Source: Deinococcus aerophilus
GTDB lineage: Bacteria > Deinococcota > Deinococci > Deinococcales > Deinococcaceae
Length of the DNA: 64,000 nucleotides
Assembly: GCF_014647075.1 (NCBI RefSeq)
Contig: NZ_BMOM01000009.1
Span: 1 to 64,000, forward strand
Direction: 5' to 3'
Part shown: piece by piece, positions 36,015-46,699 of the stretch
Layout of the letters: every line of letters starts with the position of its first letter
Numbering within the stretch: the first letter of the stretch is position 1
Made by a program: the position numbers and the translations under genes
Notes under the pieces: model-generated
Told to the model about the DNA's origin: nothing
The model's input: only the letters and a program-made list of their open reading frames with translations
The model's database searches: none

Positions 36015-37070
36015 ATGCACCGCCTGAGTCTGCCAAGCGTTCTCCTGCTGTTCCTGCCCGCCTGCGCCCCCGCCCTGAGCGGCCCGGCAGTGTCCCTGCC
36101 CGACGTGACCGCCCCCCTCACCATGCCTGGCCCGGAGCACCTGCGCGTGGTGGTCATGGGGGACCAGGGCACCGGAACGGACGTGCAGCGGCGTGTCGCG
36201 GCGGCCATGCAGGAGGTATGCGCGCGCGAGGGCTGCGATCTGGGCGTGGGCCTGGGCGACAACTTCTATCCCGCCGGCCCGCGGGAGGTGGGCTCTCCCC
36301 TGTTCCAGACCCGCTTTGAGGACGTGTATGGCCCCCTGAACCTTCCCTTCCTGATGGTGGCAGGCAACCACGACGAGAGCGGACTTTTTGGCGGCGACGG
36401 AACGGACGCACGCGGAGCGGAGACTCAGGTCGCCTACGCGAAGGTCAATCCGCGCTGGGTGATGCCCGCCCGCACCTACCGGGCACCCGTGACCGCTGGA
36501 ACCGGAGAGGCTCTGGCCGAATTCTTTGTGGTGGACACCACGCCGCTTGCCGCCTACCTGCCGGGCAGACGGGTGAACGAGTGGCCCGGCGGACCGTGGG
36601 ACGCTGCGCAGCGCACTTGGCTGGCGAATGCGCTGCGCGGCAGCGGCGCCCGCTGGAAGCTGGTGCTGGGTCACCATCCCCTGTTTTCCAACGGCAAACA
36701 CGGCGACGCCGGGCAGTACGACGGACTGCCCTTCGCCTTTCAGCGGGGAGACGCGGTGCGCGACCTGTACCGGGTGGCCTGTGGGTACGCGGACGCCGTG
36801 CTGAGCGGACACGACCACGCCCTGGAAGTCTTTGCTCCACAGCCGGAATGCCCCGGCACCTGGGCGATGGTGTCCGGTGCAGCGGGCAAGGCCGAGGGCG
36901 CGCGGACAGGCACGCGGCCCGCCGCCACCGAAATCCATGGACAGCCCGGCTTTCTGTGGCTGCACTTGACGCCGCACACCCTGAACGTGCGGGTCTATAC
37001 CGTGGCGGCCGACGGAACAGCGCGGCTCGCCGGCACGCACCACATCACCACGCGGGAGGGCAGCAGATAA
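36015..37070 (+). CDS. lipoprotein metallophosphoesterase (acid phosphatase-like)
   Basis: A 351-residue protein with a lipoprotein signal peptide (lipobox LPAC, Cys at about residue 17). A calcineurin-like phosphoesterase domain of the purple acid phosphatase type follows: GDQGTG, GLGDNFYPAG, AGNHDE, GHHPLFSNGKH and SGHDHALE supply the metal ligands. It probably dephosphorylates substrates outside the cytoplasmic membrane. TACCGT (36002-36007) sits 7 bases before ATG 36015 and supports that start over an in-frame GTG. Confidence 0.88.
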   Translation: MHRLSLPSVLLLFLPACAPALSGPAVSLPDVTAPLTMPGPEHLRVVVMGDQGTGTDVQRRVAAAMQEVCAREGCDLGVGLGDNFYPAGPREVGSPLFQTRFEDVYGPLNLPFLMVAGNHDESGLFGGDGTDARGAETQVAYAKVNPRWVMPARTYRAPVTAGTGEALAEFFVVDTTPLAAYLPGRRVNEWPGGPWDAAQRTWLANALRGSGARWKLVLGHHPLFSNGKHGDAGQYDGLPFAFQRGDAVRDLYRVACGYADAVLSGHDHALEVFAPQPECPGTWAMVSGAAGKAEGARTGTRPAATEIHGQPGFLWLHLTPHTLNVRVYTVAADGTARLAGTHHITTREGSR

Positions 37071-37106
37071 AACACGAAAGGGGCGGCCCCCGCTGGAGGA
37101 CCGCCC
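37071..37106 (-). terminator. terminator of the glutaredoxin gene
   Basis: GC arms (37081-37089 and 37098-37106) pair over 9 bp on the minus-strand transcript, including a U-G pair, followed by CTTTCGTGTTTT. It lies between convergent genes. Confidence 0.65.
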
Positions 37107-37127
37107 ACTTCTGCCGGACGCTAGGAG

Positions 37128-37373
37128 TTACAGGCCGGCGGCGGCCAGAAAGGCGTCCAGCTTCTGCGGCCGGAACCCGCTGAGGCTGTGCGCCACCTCG
37201 CCGTGAACCAGCGTCGGAACGCTGCGCCGCCCGCCGTTGACGCTCATCACGTAGGCGGCGGCGTCCTCATCCTGCTCAATGTTGATTTCCTCAAAGGCCA
37301 GGCCCTTGCTGCTCAGGGCGCGTTTGGCCGCGTGACAGTCGGGGCACCAGTTGGTCGTGTACATCTTGATCAT
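37128..37373 (-). CDS. glutaredoxin-family protein
   Basis: An 81-residue thioredoxin-fold protein. The active site is CPDC in YTTNWCPDCHAAK, the cis-Pro is in SVPTLV and the C-terminal LSGFRPQKLD is typical. CPDC differs from the classical CPYC and resembles mycoredoxin/NrdH-like small glutaredoxins. It likely reduces mixed disulfides or a specific partner. GGAGGAA lies 4 bases before the ATG. Confidence 0.9.
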   Translation of the reverse strand: MIKMYTTNWCPDCHAAKRALSSKGLAFEEINIEQDEDAAAYVMSVNGGRRSVPTLVHGEVAHSLSGFRPQKLDAFLAAAGL

Positions 37374-37521
37374 GGGTTCCTCCAGTGCACTGCGCCCGGT
37401 CGGACTCGGCCTCAGGCACCGCATCAGTTTACAAAATAAAGCATGAAAAGCAAGCGGCAGGTTGCATATCCGGCGACAGAAAACGGCCCGCCGAGTGGGG
37501 CGGACCGCTGCCTGGAAGCGT

Positions 37522-38142
<621 letters not shown>

Positions 38143-38149
38143 CACCTCC
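38143..38149 (-). promoter_or_regulatory. infC Shine-Dalgarno placed for an AUA start
   Basis: GGAGGTG is read on the minus strand and continues into the nominal ATG, so nine bases match the anti-Shine-Dalgarno. The ATG is only two bases after GGAGG; the ATA at 38136 is eight bases after it. Confidence 0.6.
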
Positions 38150-38360
38150 GCACACCCCCCGCACGCTGGCGGGCCGGGCGGCTGCACCCACAGAAATATG
38201 GGTTAACAGCTCAGTTTACCACGCGGGCCTCTGCCCTTCGCTGTTGCCGTCGCCCCTTTATGTTTCGTTGGTGACTGCGGGCCCTGAAAGCCAGTCGGGC
38301 CGCAAACGCAGGCACGCGTCCGGCACGGTTTTTGTTGCAGCTTGGCGCTAAACTGGCACC

Positions 38361-38729
38361 ATGCGGCTCGTCTCGTTCATCCAGGTGCTGCTTTTGCTGA
38401 CCATCGCGGCCTATCTGGTGCTGGTGACCCTGGAGAATCCGGCGCTGGTGCGCCTGCCGCTGCCCTTCGGACGCGGCGAACTGTCGTTGTCGGTGGGCCT
38501 GACGGTGGCGCTCGCCTTGCTCGTCGGGGTGGCCTACGCCGTCCTGCTGCTGCTGCCCCCGGTGTGGGGCGAGCGCGCCCGCCGCCTGCGCGAGCGCCGC
38601 GAACGCCGCGCGGTCGAGCAGCGCCTGACCGCCACCCTGCAGGCCCGGCTGGGAGCCATGCCCCCCGCCGATGGTCTGCGGGCACCGGTGGGCCTTCCCG
38701 AGAGCAACGCCCTGGAGCAGGTGTCATGA
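38361..38729 (+). CDS. LapA-domain (DUF1049) membrane protein
   Basis: A 122-residue protein with two helices (about 4-24 and 43-65) separated by the VTLENPALVRLPLPFG turn typical of LapA/YciS-like proteins. A basic coiled-coil tail (about 70-100) follows. E. coli LapA takes part in envelope biogenesis control. TAAACT (38349-38354) lies 6 bases before the ATG (leaderless). It ends 10 bases before recJ and is probably co-transcribed. Confidence 0.85.
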   Translation: MRLVSFIQVLLLLTIAAYLVLVTLENPALVRLPLPFGRGELSLSVGLTVALALLVGVAYAVLLLLPPVWGERARRLRERRERRAVEQRLTATLQARLGAMPPADGLRAPVGLPESNALEQVS

Positions 38730-38739
38730 GCGGCGCGGC

Positions 38740-40908
38740 ATGACGCGGCACCCGACGGACCACCCCCCGCAGGCCCGCTGGCTGCTTGCCCCTCCCGCCA
38801 GCCGGGAGGAACTGCTCTCGGTGATGCGGCGCTGGCGGGTCTCGCCGCCGCTGGCACAGGTGCTGCACGGGCGCGGCCTGACTCCGGCGCTGCTGGACCC
38901 GCCGCTGGCCCTGACCCCCAACCCGGCCCTGGGCGAAGCGGCGCGCCGCCTCGTGGCAGCCATCCGGGCGCGCAAACGTCTGCGCATTCACGGCGACTAC
39001 GACGCCGACGGTGTGAGCGCCACCGCCGTACTCGTGCTGGGTCTGCGGGCGCTGGGCGCCGACGTACACGGCTTCATTCCGCACCGCCTGAACGAGGGGT
39101 ACGGCATTCATCCCGACAAGGTGGCCGAACATGCCGCCGCCTGCGACCTGCTCGTGACGGTGGACTGCGGCGTGAGCAACGTCGAGGAGGTCGCCGCCCT
39201 GCTGGCGAGCGGCACCGAGGTAATCGTCACCGACCACCACACGCCGGGACCCAGTTTCCCGGCGGCGCTGGTGGTGCATCCCAGCCTGACCGCCGACTAC
39301 GACCCGCAGATACACAACCTCACCGGCGCGGGCGTGGCCTACCACCTGCTGTGGGCCGTTCATGCCGAACTGGGCCTGGAGGAGCCGCGTTCCCTCTCGG
39401 CGCTGGCGACCCTGGGCACGGTGGCAGATGTGGCTCCGCTGATCGGTGAGAACCGGGCGCTGGTGCGCGCGGGCCTGAGTGCCCTGGCCGCAACCGAGTT
39501 GCCCGGACTGCGGGCGCTGCTGGATTCGGGCCGGGTGGCGCGGCCCAGCGCCCGCGACGTGGCCTTCGTGATCGCGCCGCGCATCAACGCCGCCGGCCGG
39601 CTGGGCGAGGCGGACGTGGCGCTGGACCTGCTGACCACGGCGAGCCGCCACGACGCGGGCCGGCTCGCCGAATACCTGGAGATCCGCAACGGCGAGCGGC
39701 GCAAGCTGCAGGACGACATGTTTGCCCAGGCGCTGCAGATTGCCGATCCCAGCGAACCGGCGCTGGTGGTCACGCACCCCGACTGGCACGCGGGCGTGAT
39801 GGGCATTGTGGCGAGCAAACTGGTCGAGACTTACCACAAGCCGGTGTTTATCGTCGCGCAGGGCAAGGGCTCGGTCCGCAGCACGCCGGGCATCAGTGCG
39901 GTGGGCGGCCTGCGCTACAGCGAAGACCTCCTGAAACGCTATGGCGGGCACATGGGAGCGGCGGGCTTTTCCATAGACGACGAACACTTCGGGGCCTTCC
40001 GCGAACGCATCCACGCCTACATGCGGCAGTTCCCGGTGCCCCGGCCACAGGTGCGCCTGGACGCCCCGCTGCCCACGCTGGGCGCGACACACGAACTGGT
40101 GGAGGGAGCCGGGGCCTTCGAACCCTTCGGCGAGGGCCACGCGCCGCCGCTGTGGCATGTGCGCGACACCCTGAGCGACACGCGGCTGGTGGGCAAGCGT
40201 GGCGACAGCCTGCAGTTCCGGATCGGAGCGCTGCGCGGCATCAAGTACGGCGAGCACGACGCCCAGGCAGGCGAGCGTGACCTCGCCACCGGGCTGGTGG
40301 TCAGCGAGTGGCGCGGCCAGTCGCGCCTGGAATACCACGCCCAGGCCCTGCGGCCCCCTGCTCAGCTGTCGCTGGACGGGCCCGGGCCGGTTCCGGAGGA
40401 CATGGACGCCGCGCCGGAGCCCCGGCTGGCCCGCCTGAATCCCCGGGACGCCATGCAGCGTCTGCACGCCGGGGCCAGCGCCCACGCGCAGGGAGCCGTC
40501 GCCGCCTACCTGCGCGACAACGTGCCGGGCCTGCAGCTGGTGGCCGCGGGCGACCCCGCTCCTGGCGGCGAGCTGATCCTGTACGCCCTGCCCGCCGAGG
40601 AGGACCTGCGCGCGTGGATCAGCGGAGCAGACCGGAACGGTGGCCGGATCGCCTTCGCGCTGGGGCCCAAGACCCTGGCCGAGCTGGAAGGCGCGCTGTC
40701 CCGGCATCACCTCAGCGTGCCGCCCGCCAATCCGCTGGCCGACGCGACCCAGGACGAGGCGCACATGGCCGCCGCCGCCGACGCCTACCGCCGCTGGCAG
40801 TGGGTTCACCACTGGCGCACGCTGGACGACGCGGGCTGGGCGGCCTCGGTGTACGCCATGCTGGGTCTGACGCCACGCGGCGCAGCGGACCTCGCTGCCG
40901 CCGACTGA
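38740..40908 (+). CDS. recJ: single-stranded-DNA-specific exonuclease RecJ
   Basis: A 722-residue DHH-family 5'-3' exonuclease acting in recombination and mismatch/base excision repair. DHH motifs are HGDYDADGVS, VDCGVSN and TDHHTPG. The DHHA1 domain contains RYGGHMGAAGFS, and an OB-like domain follows. A C-terminal region of about 200 residues (from about 520) is additional to E. coli RecJ and resembles the extra domain of the Deinococcus enzyme. It follows the lapA-like gene by 10 bases. Confidence 0.95.
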   Translation: MTRHPTDHPPQARWLLAPPASREELLSVMRRWRVSPPLAQVLHGRGLTPALLDPPLALTPNPALGEAARRLVAAIRARKRLRIHGDYDADGVSATAVLVLGLRALGADVHGFIPHRLNEGYGIHPDKVAEHAAACDLLVTVDCGVSNVEEVAALLASGTEVIVTDHHTPGPSFPAALVVHPSLTADYDPQIHNLTGAGVAYHLLWAVHAELGLEEPRSLSALATLGTVADVAPLIGENRALVRAGLSALAATELPGLRALLDSGRVARPSARDVAFVIAPRINAAGRLGEADVALDLLTTASRHDAGRLAEYLEIRNGERRKLQDDMFAQALQIADPSEPALVVTHPDWHAGVMGIVASKLVETYHKPVFIVAQGKGSVRSTPGISAVGGLRYSEDLLKRYGGHMGAAGFSIDDEHFGAFRERIHAYMRQFPVPRPQVRLDAPLPTLGATHELVEGAGAFEPFGEGHAPPLWHVRDTLSDTRLVGKRGDSLQFRIGALRGIKYGEHDAQAGERDLATGLVVSEWRGQSRLEYHAQALRPPAQLSLDGPGPVPEDMDAAPEPRLARLNPRDAMQRLHAGASAHAQGAVAAYLRDNVPGLQLVAAGDPAPGGELILYALPAEEDLRAWISGADRNGGRIAFALGPKTLAELEGALSRHHLSVPPANPLADATQDEAHMAAAADAYRRWQWVHHWRTLDDAGWAASVYAMLGLTPRGAADLAAAD

Positions 40909-41260
40909 TGGCCAACGATGGAAGCCTGCCGGCCAAATTGAAACAGCTTTTTCAGGTGGGATGAAAGAAAAGAACCCACCCGCCATCGGCCTGGAGCCCC
41001 TCAAGGGGGCGTCTTCGGGGCCGCACCAGCACGCAGGGTGACCGACGGCCAGCCTCACGCCCATGCTGTGGGTCCGGCAGACACGCGTGACAGACACAAT
41101 TTACGACCTTGAAACGCCGGGACGCCTCTTATGGAGGGGCCGCAGCCGACCCACTTCCCAGGGGCCCTTCTCAGTGCCTCCCCGGGTCACAGCGCCTCCC
41201 CGGGATGGCCCTGCACGGCATACACGCGCCCAGCCGGACACGGCACAGGAGGAACCCGGC
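40909..41260. other. 352-base gap; no gene seen
   Basis: It holds two weak hairpins after recJ (a GGTGGG/CCCACC stem around 40955-40980 and GCCCC-TCAA-GGGGC at 40996-41009), which may end its transcript. Further on is a short direct repeat of CCTCCCCGGG near 41177 and 41200. No -35/-10 pair stands out. Confidence 0.4.
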
Positions 41261-42094
41261 ATGTCGGAACCGAGCCGAACGAACTGGACCCCGCAATCCA
41301 CCGTGTTGATTCCTGCGTCAACCGTCGCAGGCGCCACAGACACCGTGCCCCTGGAAGGTCCGTATGCCGGACACCTGACGCTGTCCCCGGAAAAAATTAC
41401 GCGTGCGCTGCTGTGGATCACGGCGGTCTTCGCCGGCATTCACGTGCTGACCAAAGTAGCGACGGTGTACTTTCCCGATTTTCCGGGACGCAACTGGCTG
41501 GTCATCATGTTCGGACTGGGCGGGGAGGCCAACCTTCCGGCCACCTTTTCGGGGGGGCTGCTGCTGCTCAGCGCCGCGCTGCTCGGAACCATCGCCCTGA
41601 CGACGCAGCGGGCGGGCGGGCCGTTCTCACGCCACTGGGCCGTCCTCGCGGGCGTGTTTCTGTTTCTGTGTCTGGACGAGCTCGCCGCCATTCACGACAA
41701 CATCAGCGCCCCCCTCAGCCGGCTCGCCCAGCCTGGGGGCGCCCTGCTCTACCTGTGGGTCGTGCCGTACGGTCTGGCCGTCCTGCTGCTGCTGCTCGCC
41801 TCGGTGCGCTTCTTGCTGCACCTGCCCGCCGCCACCCGCCGGCTCTTCGTGCTTGCCGGGGCTATGTATGTCGGGGGGGCGCTGGGCCTGGAACTGATCG
41901 AGGCGGCCTCCGACGCCCGCGGGATTCACAGCGGCTTCATTCCTCTGCTTGGCGTGGCCATCGAGGAAACGATGGAGATGCTGGGGCTGGTCGTGTTCAT
42001 CTCGGCCCTGTTCGGCCATATCAGACGGCAGCTGCCGGGCCTGGACCTGCACCTCTCGGTCACGTCCGGCCCCTCCGGCTCCACGGATTCCTGA
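41261..42094 (+). CDS. unknown multi-helix membrane protein
   Basis: A 277-residue protein: a polar N-terminus of about 45 residues, then about six predicted helices. Two acidic membrane-edge motifs, LDELAAIHDN and VAIEETMEMLGL, are spaced as if they could bind a metal or proton. No family is recognised. The start is fixed by CAGGAGGA 9 bases before the ATG. No close partner gene. Confidence 0.7.
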   Translation: MSEPSRTNWTPQSTVLIPASTVAGATDTVPLEGPYAGHLTLSPEKITRALLWITAVFAGIHVLTKVATVYFPDFPGRNWLVIMFGLGGEANLPATFSGGLLLLSAALLGTIALTTQRAGGPFSRHWAVLAGVFLFLCLDELAAIHDNISAPLSRLAQPGGALLYLWVVPYGLAVLLLLLASVRFLLHLPAATRRLFVLAGAMYVGGALGLELIEAASDARGIHSGFIPLLGVAIEETMEMLGLVVFISALFGHIRRQLPGLDLHLSVTSGPSGSTDS

Positions 42095-42136
42095 ACCGCG
42101 CCCGGCCCCGGCGCCTGTCCCCCTCAGGGATGCGGC

Positions 42137-43183
42137 TCAGCGGTCCCCGTCCTCTTCATCATCGTCGTCGGGTTCATCGCCGTCATCGGGCCCACCGGAC
42201 ACCTCTTCGTCGCCGGCCCACACGGGTTCGCTGCGTCGCAGGTCATCGCGGGGAGCGCTGAGCTGCGCCGGGTCCGCCGCCTCGCCCGCCAGGGTGGCCT
42301 GGGCGCGGATCAGCACGGCGGGGTCGGCGGGAGCCATCTGATAGCGCTCGGCGAGGTAGGCGGCGACCCACGCGCCGAAATACCACAGCGCCAGCGCGGC
42401 CGGATAGCCCTGCACGCCCCCAGGAGCCGGAACATGAATGATCTCGTCGATGCGTGACTCCAGAATCTCGCGGGCCAGGAGCAGGCTGTCATCCGTCTCG
42501 CCCAGGATCAGCGCCACCTTGGCGTCACCGCGCTCGTGCTGGGCCTCAAAGGCCCCACAGGTCAGCGGCAGCAGGTCGCCCAGCAGCGGCACGGCCAGGA
42601 TCTTGCCGGTGCGGGCCAGCAGTTGCTGCCACGCGTGCGGCAGGGCGTCCGCGTCGGGGGTGGCGAGCAGCAGCGGCGTGCGCCCCCACAGACTCCACGC
42701 GAGGTCTCGGGCCGGATTGTTCTCCTCCACGTGTGGGCCGCAGCGCCCGGCCAGATCGGCCAACGCGGCGTCGGCGGCCTGCGCCTCATCGGCATGGCCA
42801 GTGACGTGGGCCAGGTACTGCGCGAAGTGGTAGGTGGACAGCGGCCCGCCCGGCATCAGCGTGTCGATCTCGCCCGCCACCCCGCCGGTACTCACGCGCC
42901 GGGCACTGGCTCCGGCGACCTCGGCCAGATCGGCGTAGTCCACGGCGGCGGCGTGAACATCGGGGCTGCTCAGCACGAACTGGGTGCCGCTGCGGGTCAG
43001 GCTGGGCAGCGCAAAGGCCTGGATCAGGTGGGCCGCCAGGGTGCCCTCGCCCACCCCCACCACGCCGTAGGGAGCACTTTCCTGCTCGGTGGGACCGGCG
43101 TAGCTGCCGGGCAGACGCTCAAGCAGGGCCAGCAGGCCGGACGTGGAGCCGGACATCGACATGGAAGAAGAGGAATCGCTCAT
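42137..43183 (-). CDS. SIS-domain/phosphosugar isomerase-like protein
   Basis: A 348-residue protein similar in layout to the bacterial phosphoglucose/phosphomannose isomerase family: a Ser/Thr-rich first SIS half and a C-terminal segment (ALWYFGAWVAAYLAERYQMAPADP) like the bact-PGI_C domain. A very acidic tail (last about 25 residues, Asp/Glu-rich) follows. The catalytic residues are not clearly identifiable, so activity is uncertain. TACGCT (43190-43195) lies 6 bases before ATG 43183 (leaderless). Confidence 0.6.
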   Translation of the reverse strand: MSDSSSSMSMSGSTSGLLALLERLPGSYAGPTEQESAPYGVVGVGEGTLAAHLIQAFALPSLTRSGTQFVLSSPDVHAAAVDYADLAEVAGASARRVSTGGVAGEIDTLMPGGPLSTYHFAQYLAHVTGHADEAQAADAALADLAGRCGPHVEENNPARDLAWSLWGRTPLLLATPDADALPHAWQQLLARTGKILAVPLLGDLLPLTCGAFEAQHERGDAKVALILGETDDSLLLAREILESRIDEIIHVPAPGGVQGYPAALALWYFGAWVAAYLAERYQMAPADPAVLIRAQATLAGEAADPAQLSAPRDDLRRSEPVWAGDEEVSGGPDDGDEPDDDDEEDGDR

Positions 43184-43340
43184 GCCCACAGCGTACAGGC
43201 CGCCGGCGTCCAGCGCGGCAGGGACCCAGCAAAAAGACCGGCCAGCACGAAGTTTTTTGCTTCACCTTCATTTAACCTTGCGTGCTAGACTTCTGCGCGT
43301 GTCTTTCTGGAGCGCCGGGTCATCCCCCACACCCATGCCA

Positions 43341-43364
43341 CAAAAAACCACCCCGAAGGGTGGT
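43341..43364 (-). terminator. terminator of tRNA-Arg
   Basis: A 7-bp ACCACCC/GGGTGGT stem with a 4-base TTCG loop on the minus strand, followed by six T (43347 down to 43342). Confidence 0.93.
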
Positions 43365-43369
43365 GAGGG

Positions 43370-43446
<77 letters not shown>

Positions 43447-43456
43447 AAAGCTCAGG

Positions 43457-43486
43457 TACCCTAGCACCTTGCGTAAAGGAGATCAA
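43457..43486. promoter_or_regulatory. overlapping divergent promoters of tRNA-Arg and the PpiC-type gene
   Basis: Minus strand: TTGATC (43486-43481), 17-base spacer, TAGGGT (43463-43458) would start tRNA-Arg. Plus strand: TACCCT (43457-43462) would serve the foldase gene. The two -10 boxes share five bases, and the tRNA -35 covers the bases next to the foldase GTG. Confidence 0.6.
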
Positions 43487-45502
43487 GTGAACCGAAAAAA
43501 AGTCGTGAACGTCCTGCTGGGCGTTCTGGCCCTGCTGCTGGTGGTGGGCATGGCCTACCAGTTCACCCCCAACGTGGCGGGGCTGTTCAACCGCCAGACC
43601 GGCACGCCCGCGCTGACGGTCAACGGCCAGACCGTGACGGTAGAACAGCTGGAAACGGCCCGCCGCAGCAACCCGGTCCTGAGCAGCACCGATACCGGCG
43701 TGCTGGGCGATGATTTCAAGACCTACGTGGTCGCCAGTCAGATTCGCCAGGAACTGATCACGCAGGGGGCCAGCGACATCAAGGTCAGCCGCGCAGACGT
43801 GAACGCCGAGGTGAACAAGGTCCGCGAGGCGAACAACTTCCAGGACAACAAGGCCTGGACCGACGCCCTGCAGGGTGCGGGCCTGACCGACGCCACCTAC
43901 CGCGAACGGACCCGTCAGAACCTCGCAGTCCAGCGCAAGGCCGAGCAGCTGCGCGACGCCGTGCCCGCAGCCACCGACGCCGAGGCCAAGCTGTACTACG
44001 ACCTCAACCCCCAGGCTTTCCAGAGTGACGCGCGCATCGTGGGCCGCCAGATCGTGGTGACCGACGAGGCCAAGGCCAAGAGCCTGCTCGCACAGATCCG
44101 GAGCGGCGCGGACTTCGCCGAACTGGCCGCCGCCAACAGCACCGAGAACAAGGACCGGGGCGGCGCCCTCGGCCCCATCGAGAACGGCGCTCCGCGTCCG
44201 GTCGCTCAGGTCGCGCTGCCCGCCGAGGTGGGCGCGGCGGCCTTCGCCCTCACGGGTGGGGGCGTGACCGACGTGGTGTCCAGCGGCGGTAAGTTCTACA
44301 TCGTCCAGGTCGAGAAGTACCTGCCGCCCGCCGTCAAGCCCTACGCGGAAGCCAAGAGCGACGCCGTGACCGCCGTGACCGAGCAGAAGAAGAACGCTGC
44401 CCTGGAGCAGTGGATCACCGGTCTGGAGCGCGACGCCAAGATCGAGTACCAGGACCTCAACTGGAAGGTCGAGAACCCCACCGTGGCCGTGGTGGGCGAC
44501 CGCAAGATTCCGTACTCGGACGTGATCGAGGGCGTGGTCACCAACCAGCAGTTCGCCTCGCTGCTTCAGCAGGTGCCGCCCGAACAGGCCGCGCAGCTGG
44601 TCAACGGCATCCTCAAGCCGCAGGTTACCGAGAGCCTGATCCAGAACTACGCCGCCCCCACCCTGGCCCAGAAGCTGAAGCTGCCCCTGGTCGGCACCCG
44701 TCAGGACATCGCGGCGGGACTGGCCGCCTACGGCGCGCGGGACGTGAAGGTCACCGACGCCGACCTGCAGGAGTACTACACGCAGAACAAGGCGCAGTTC
44801 CAGACCCCGGCCAGCGCCAACGTGACCGAGGCCAGCTTCCGCGACCGCAACCAGGCCCTGGCCTTCCGCACCGACTGGAAGGGCACCGGGGACTTCACGC
44901 AGGCCGCCGGTAAGGCCGGAGCCACCGTCAGCGAACGCGGCGCAGTGACCGCCGGCGACAGCAAGCTCAGCGAGGAACTGAACGCCGCCGTGTTCAGCGC
45001 CCAGAGCCTCAAGGACGCCGGCGAGGGCAGCCTGACCGACGTGGTCAAGGTGGGCGACCGCTACTCGCTGCTGTACGTGACCGACCTGAAGAAGGCCGAG
45101 ACCCAGCCCCTGAGCGCCGTGCGGGCCCAGATTGAGCCGCAGGTGCTGGCCACCAAGAAGAACGAGGCCGGCCAGGCCTACCTGACCGAGCAGGTCGCCA
45201 CCCTCAAGCCCGAGAACAACCTCAAGGCCGTGCTGGAAGCGCAGGAGAAGCGGGTCGCCGCCGCCGCGCCCAAACCCGCCGCCACGCCCGAGTCCACCAC
45301 GCCCGCCACCCCGGGCAGTGACGCGCCGGTTCCCTCCGGCGAGGCCGCGACCCCCGCGACCGATACCCCCGAGACGGCCACTCCCGAGACCGACACTCCA
45401 GCCACCGGTACCCCGGCCACGGACGAAACCGCCACGCCCAGCGAGGGTACCGGCAGCGGAGCGGTCGAGAACGGCACTCCCGCCGCCCCGGTCAACCGCT
45501 AG
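43487..45502 (+). CDS. PpiC/SurA-type peptidyl-prolyl cis-trans isomerase, membrane-anchored
   Basis: A 671-residue protein: an N-terminal transmembrane anchor (about residues 6-24), a SurA_N/PpiD-like chaperone region, a PpiC (parvulin) domain (about 175-275; ADFAELAAANSTENKDRGGALGPIENG), a second degenerate module, and a Thr/Pro/Glu-rich tail from about residue 590 made of ATPxTDTPET-like repeats. It probably folds exported proteins outside the membrane. Start GTG 43487 has AAAGGAG 5-6 bases upstream. C-ending codon bias suggests good expression. Confidence 0.9.
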   Translation: MNRKKVVNVLLGVLALLLVVGMAYQFTPNVAGLFNRQTGTPALTVNGQTVTVEQLETARRSNPVLSSTDTGVLGDDFKTYVVASQIRQELITQGASDIKVSRADVNAEVNKVREANNFQDNKAWTDALQGAGLTDATYRERTRQNLAVQRKAEQLRDAVPAATDAEAKLYYDLNPQAFQSDARIVGRQIVVTDEAKAKSLLAQIRSGADFAELAAANSTENKDRGGALGPIENGAPRPVAQVALPAEVGAAAFALTGGGVTDVVSSGGKFYIVQVEKYLPPAVKPYAEAKSDAVTAVTEQKKNAALEQWITGLERDAKIEYQDLNWKVENPTVAVVGDRKIPYSDVIEGVVTNQQFASLLQQVPPEQAAQLVNGILKPQVTESLIQNYAAPTLAQKLKLPLVGTRQDIAAGLAAYGARDVKVTDADLQEYYTQNKAQFQTPASANVTEASFRDRNQALAFRTDWKGTGDFTQAAGKAGATVSERGAVTAGDSKLSEELNAAVFSAQSLKDAGEGSLTDVVKVGDRYSLLYVTDLKKAETQPLSAVRAQIEPQVLATKKNEAGQAYLTEQVATLKPENNLKAVLEAQEKRVAAAAPKPAATPESTTPATPGSDAPVPSGEAATPATDTPETATPETDTPATGTPATDETATPSEGTGSGAVENGTPAAPVNR

Positions 45503-45529
45503 AGTCTTTCTTTCTTCCCAAGTCTCTTT

Positions 45530-45563
45530 CAGGGGGCGGCCCAGCAGTGCGGGCCGCCCCCTG
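45530..45563 (+). terminator. hairpin terminator of the PpiC-type gene
   Basis: A 13-bp GC stem (45530-45542 with 45551-45563) with an 8-base loop; only a weak T-tract follows. Confidence 0.65.
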
Positions 45564-45654
45564 ACCTATTGGTCCCCCCGGCGTACTGGGGGCGCGGCCG
45601 TCTGTGGCCGGCGGCCGGCCCCGACTGGCAGCGGCCCGCTAGAATGTCCCGGTT

Positions 45655-46653
<999 letters not shown>

Positions 46654-46699
46654 GGGCGGGGCGCGGGGGCGGGGACGTGCGGGTGGGGAGACCGCGGGC

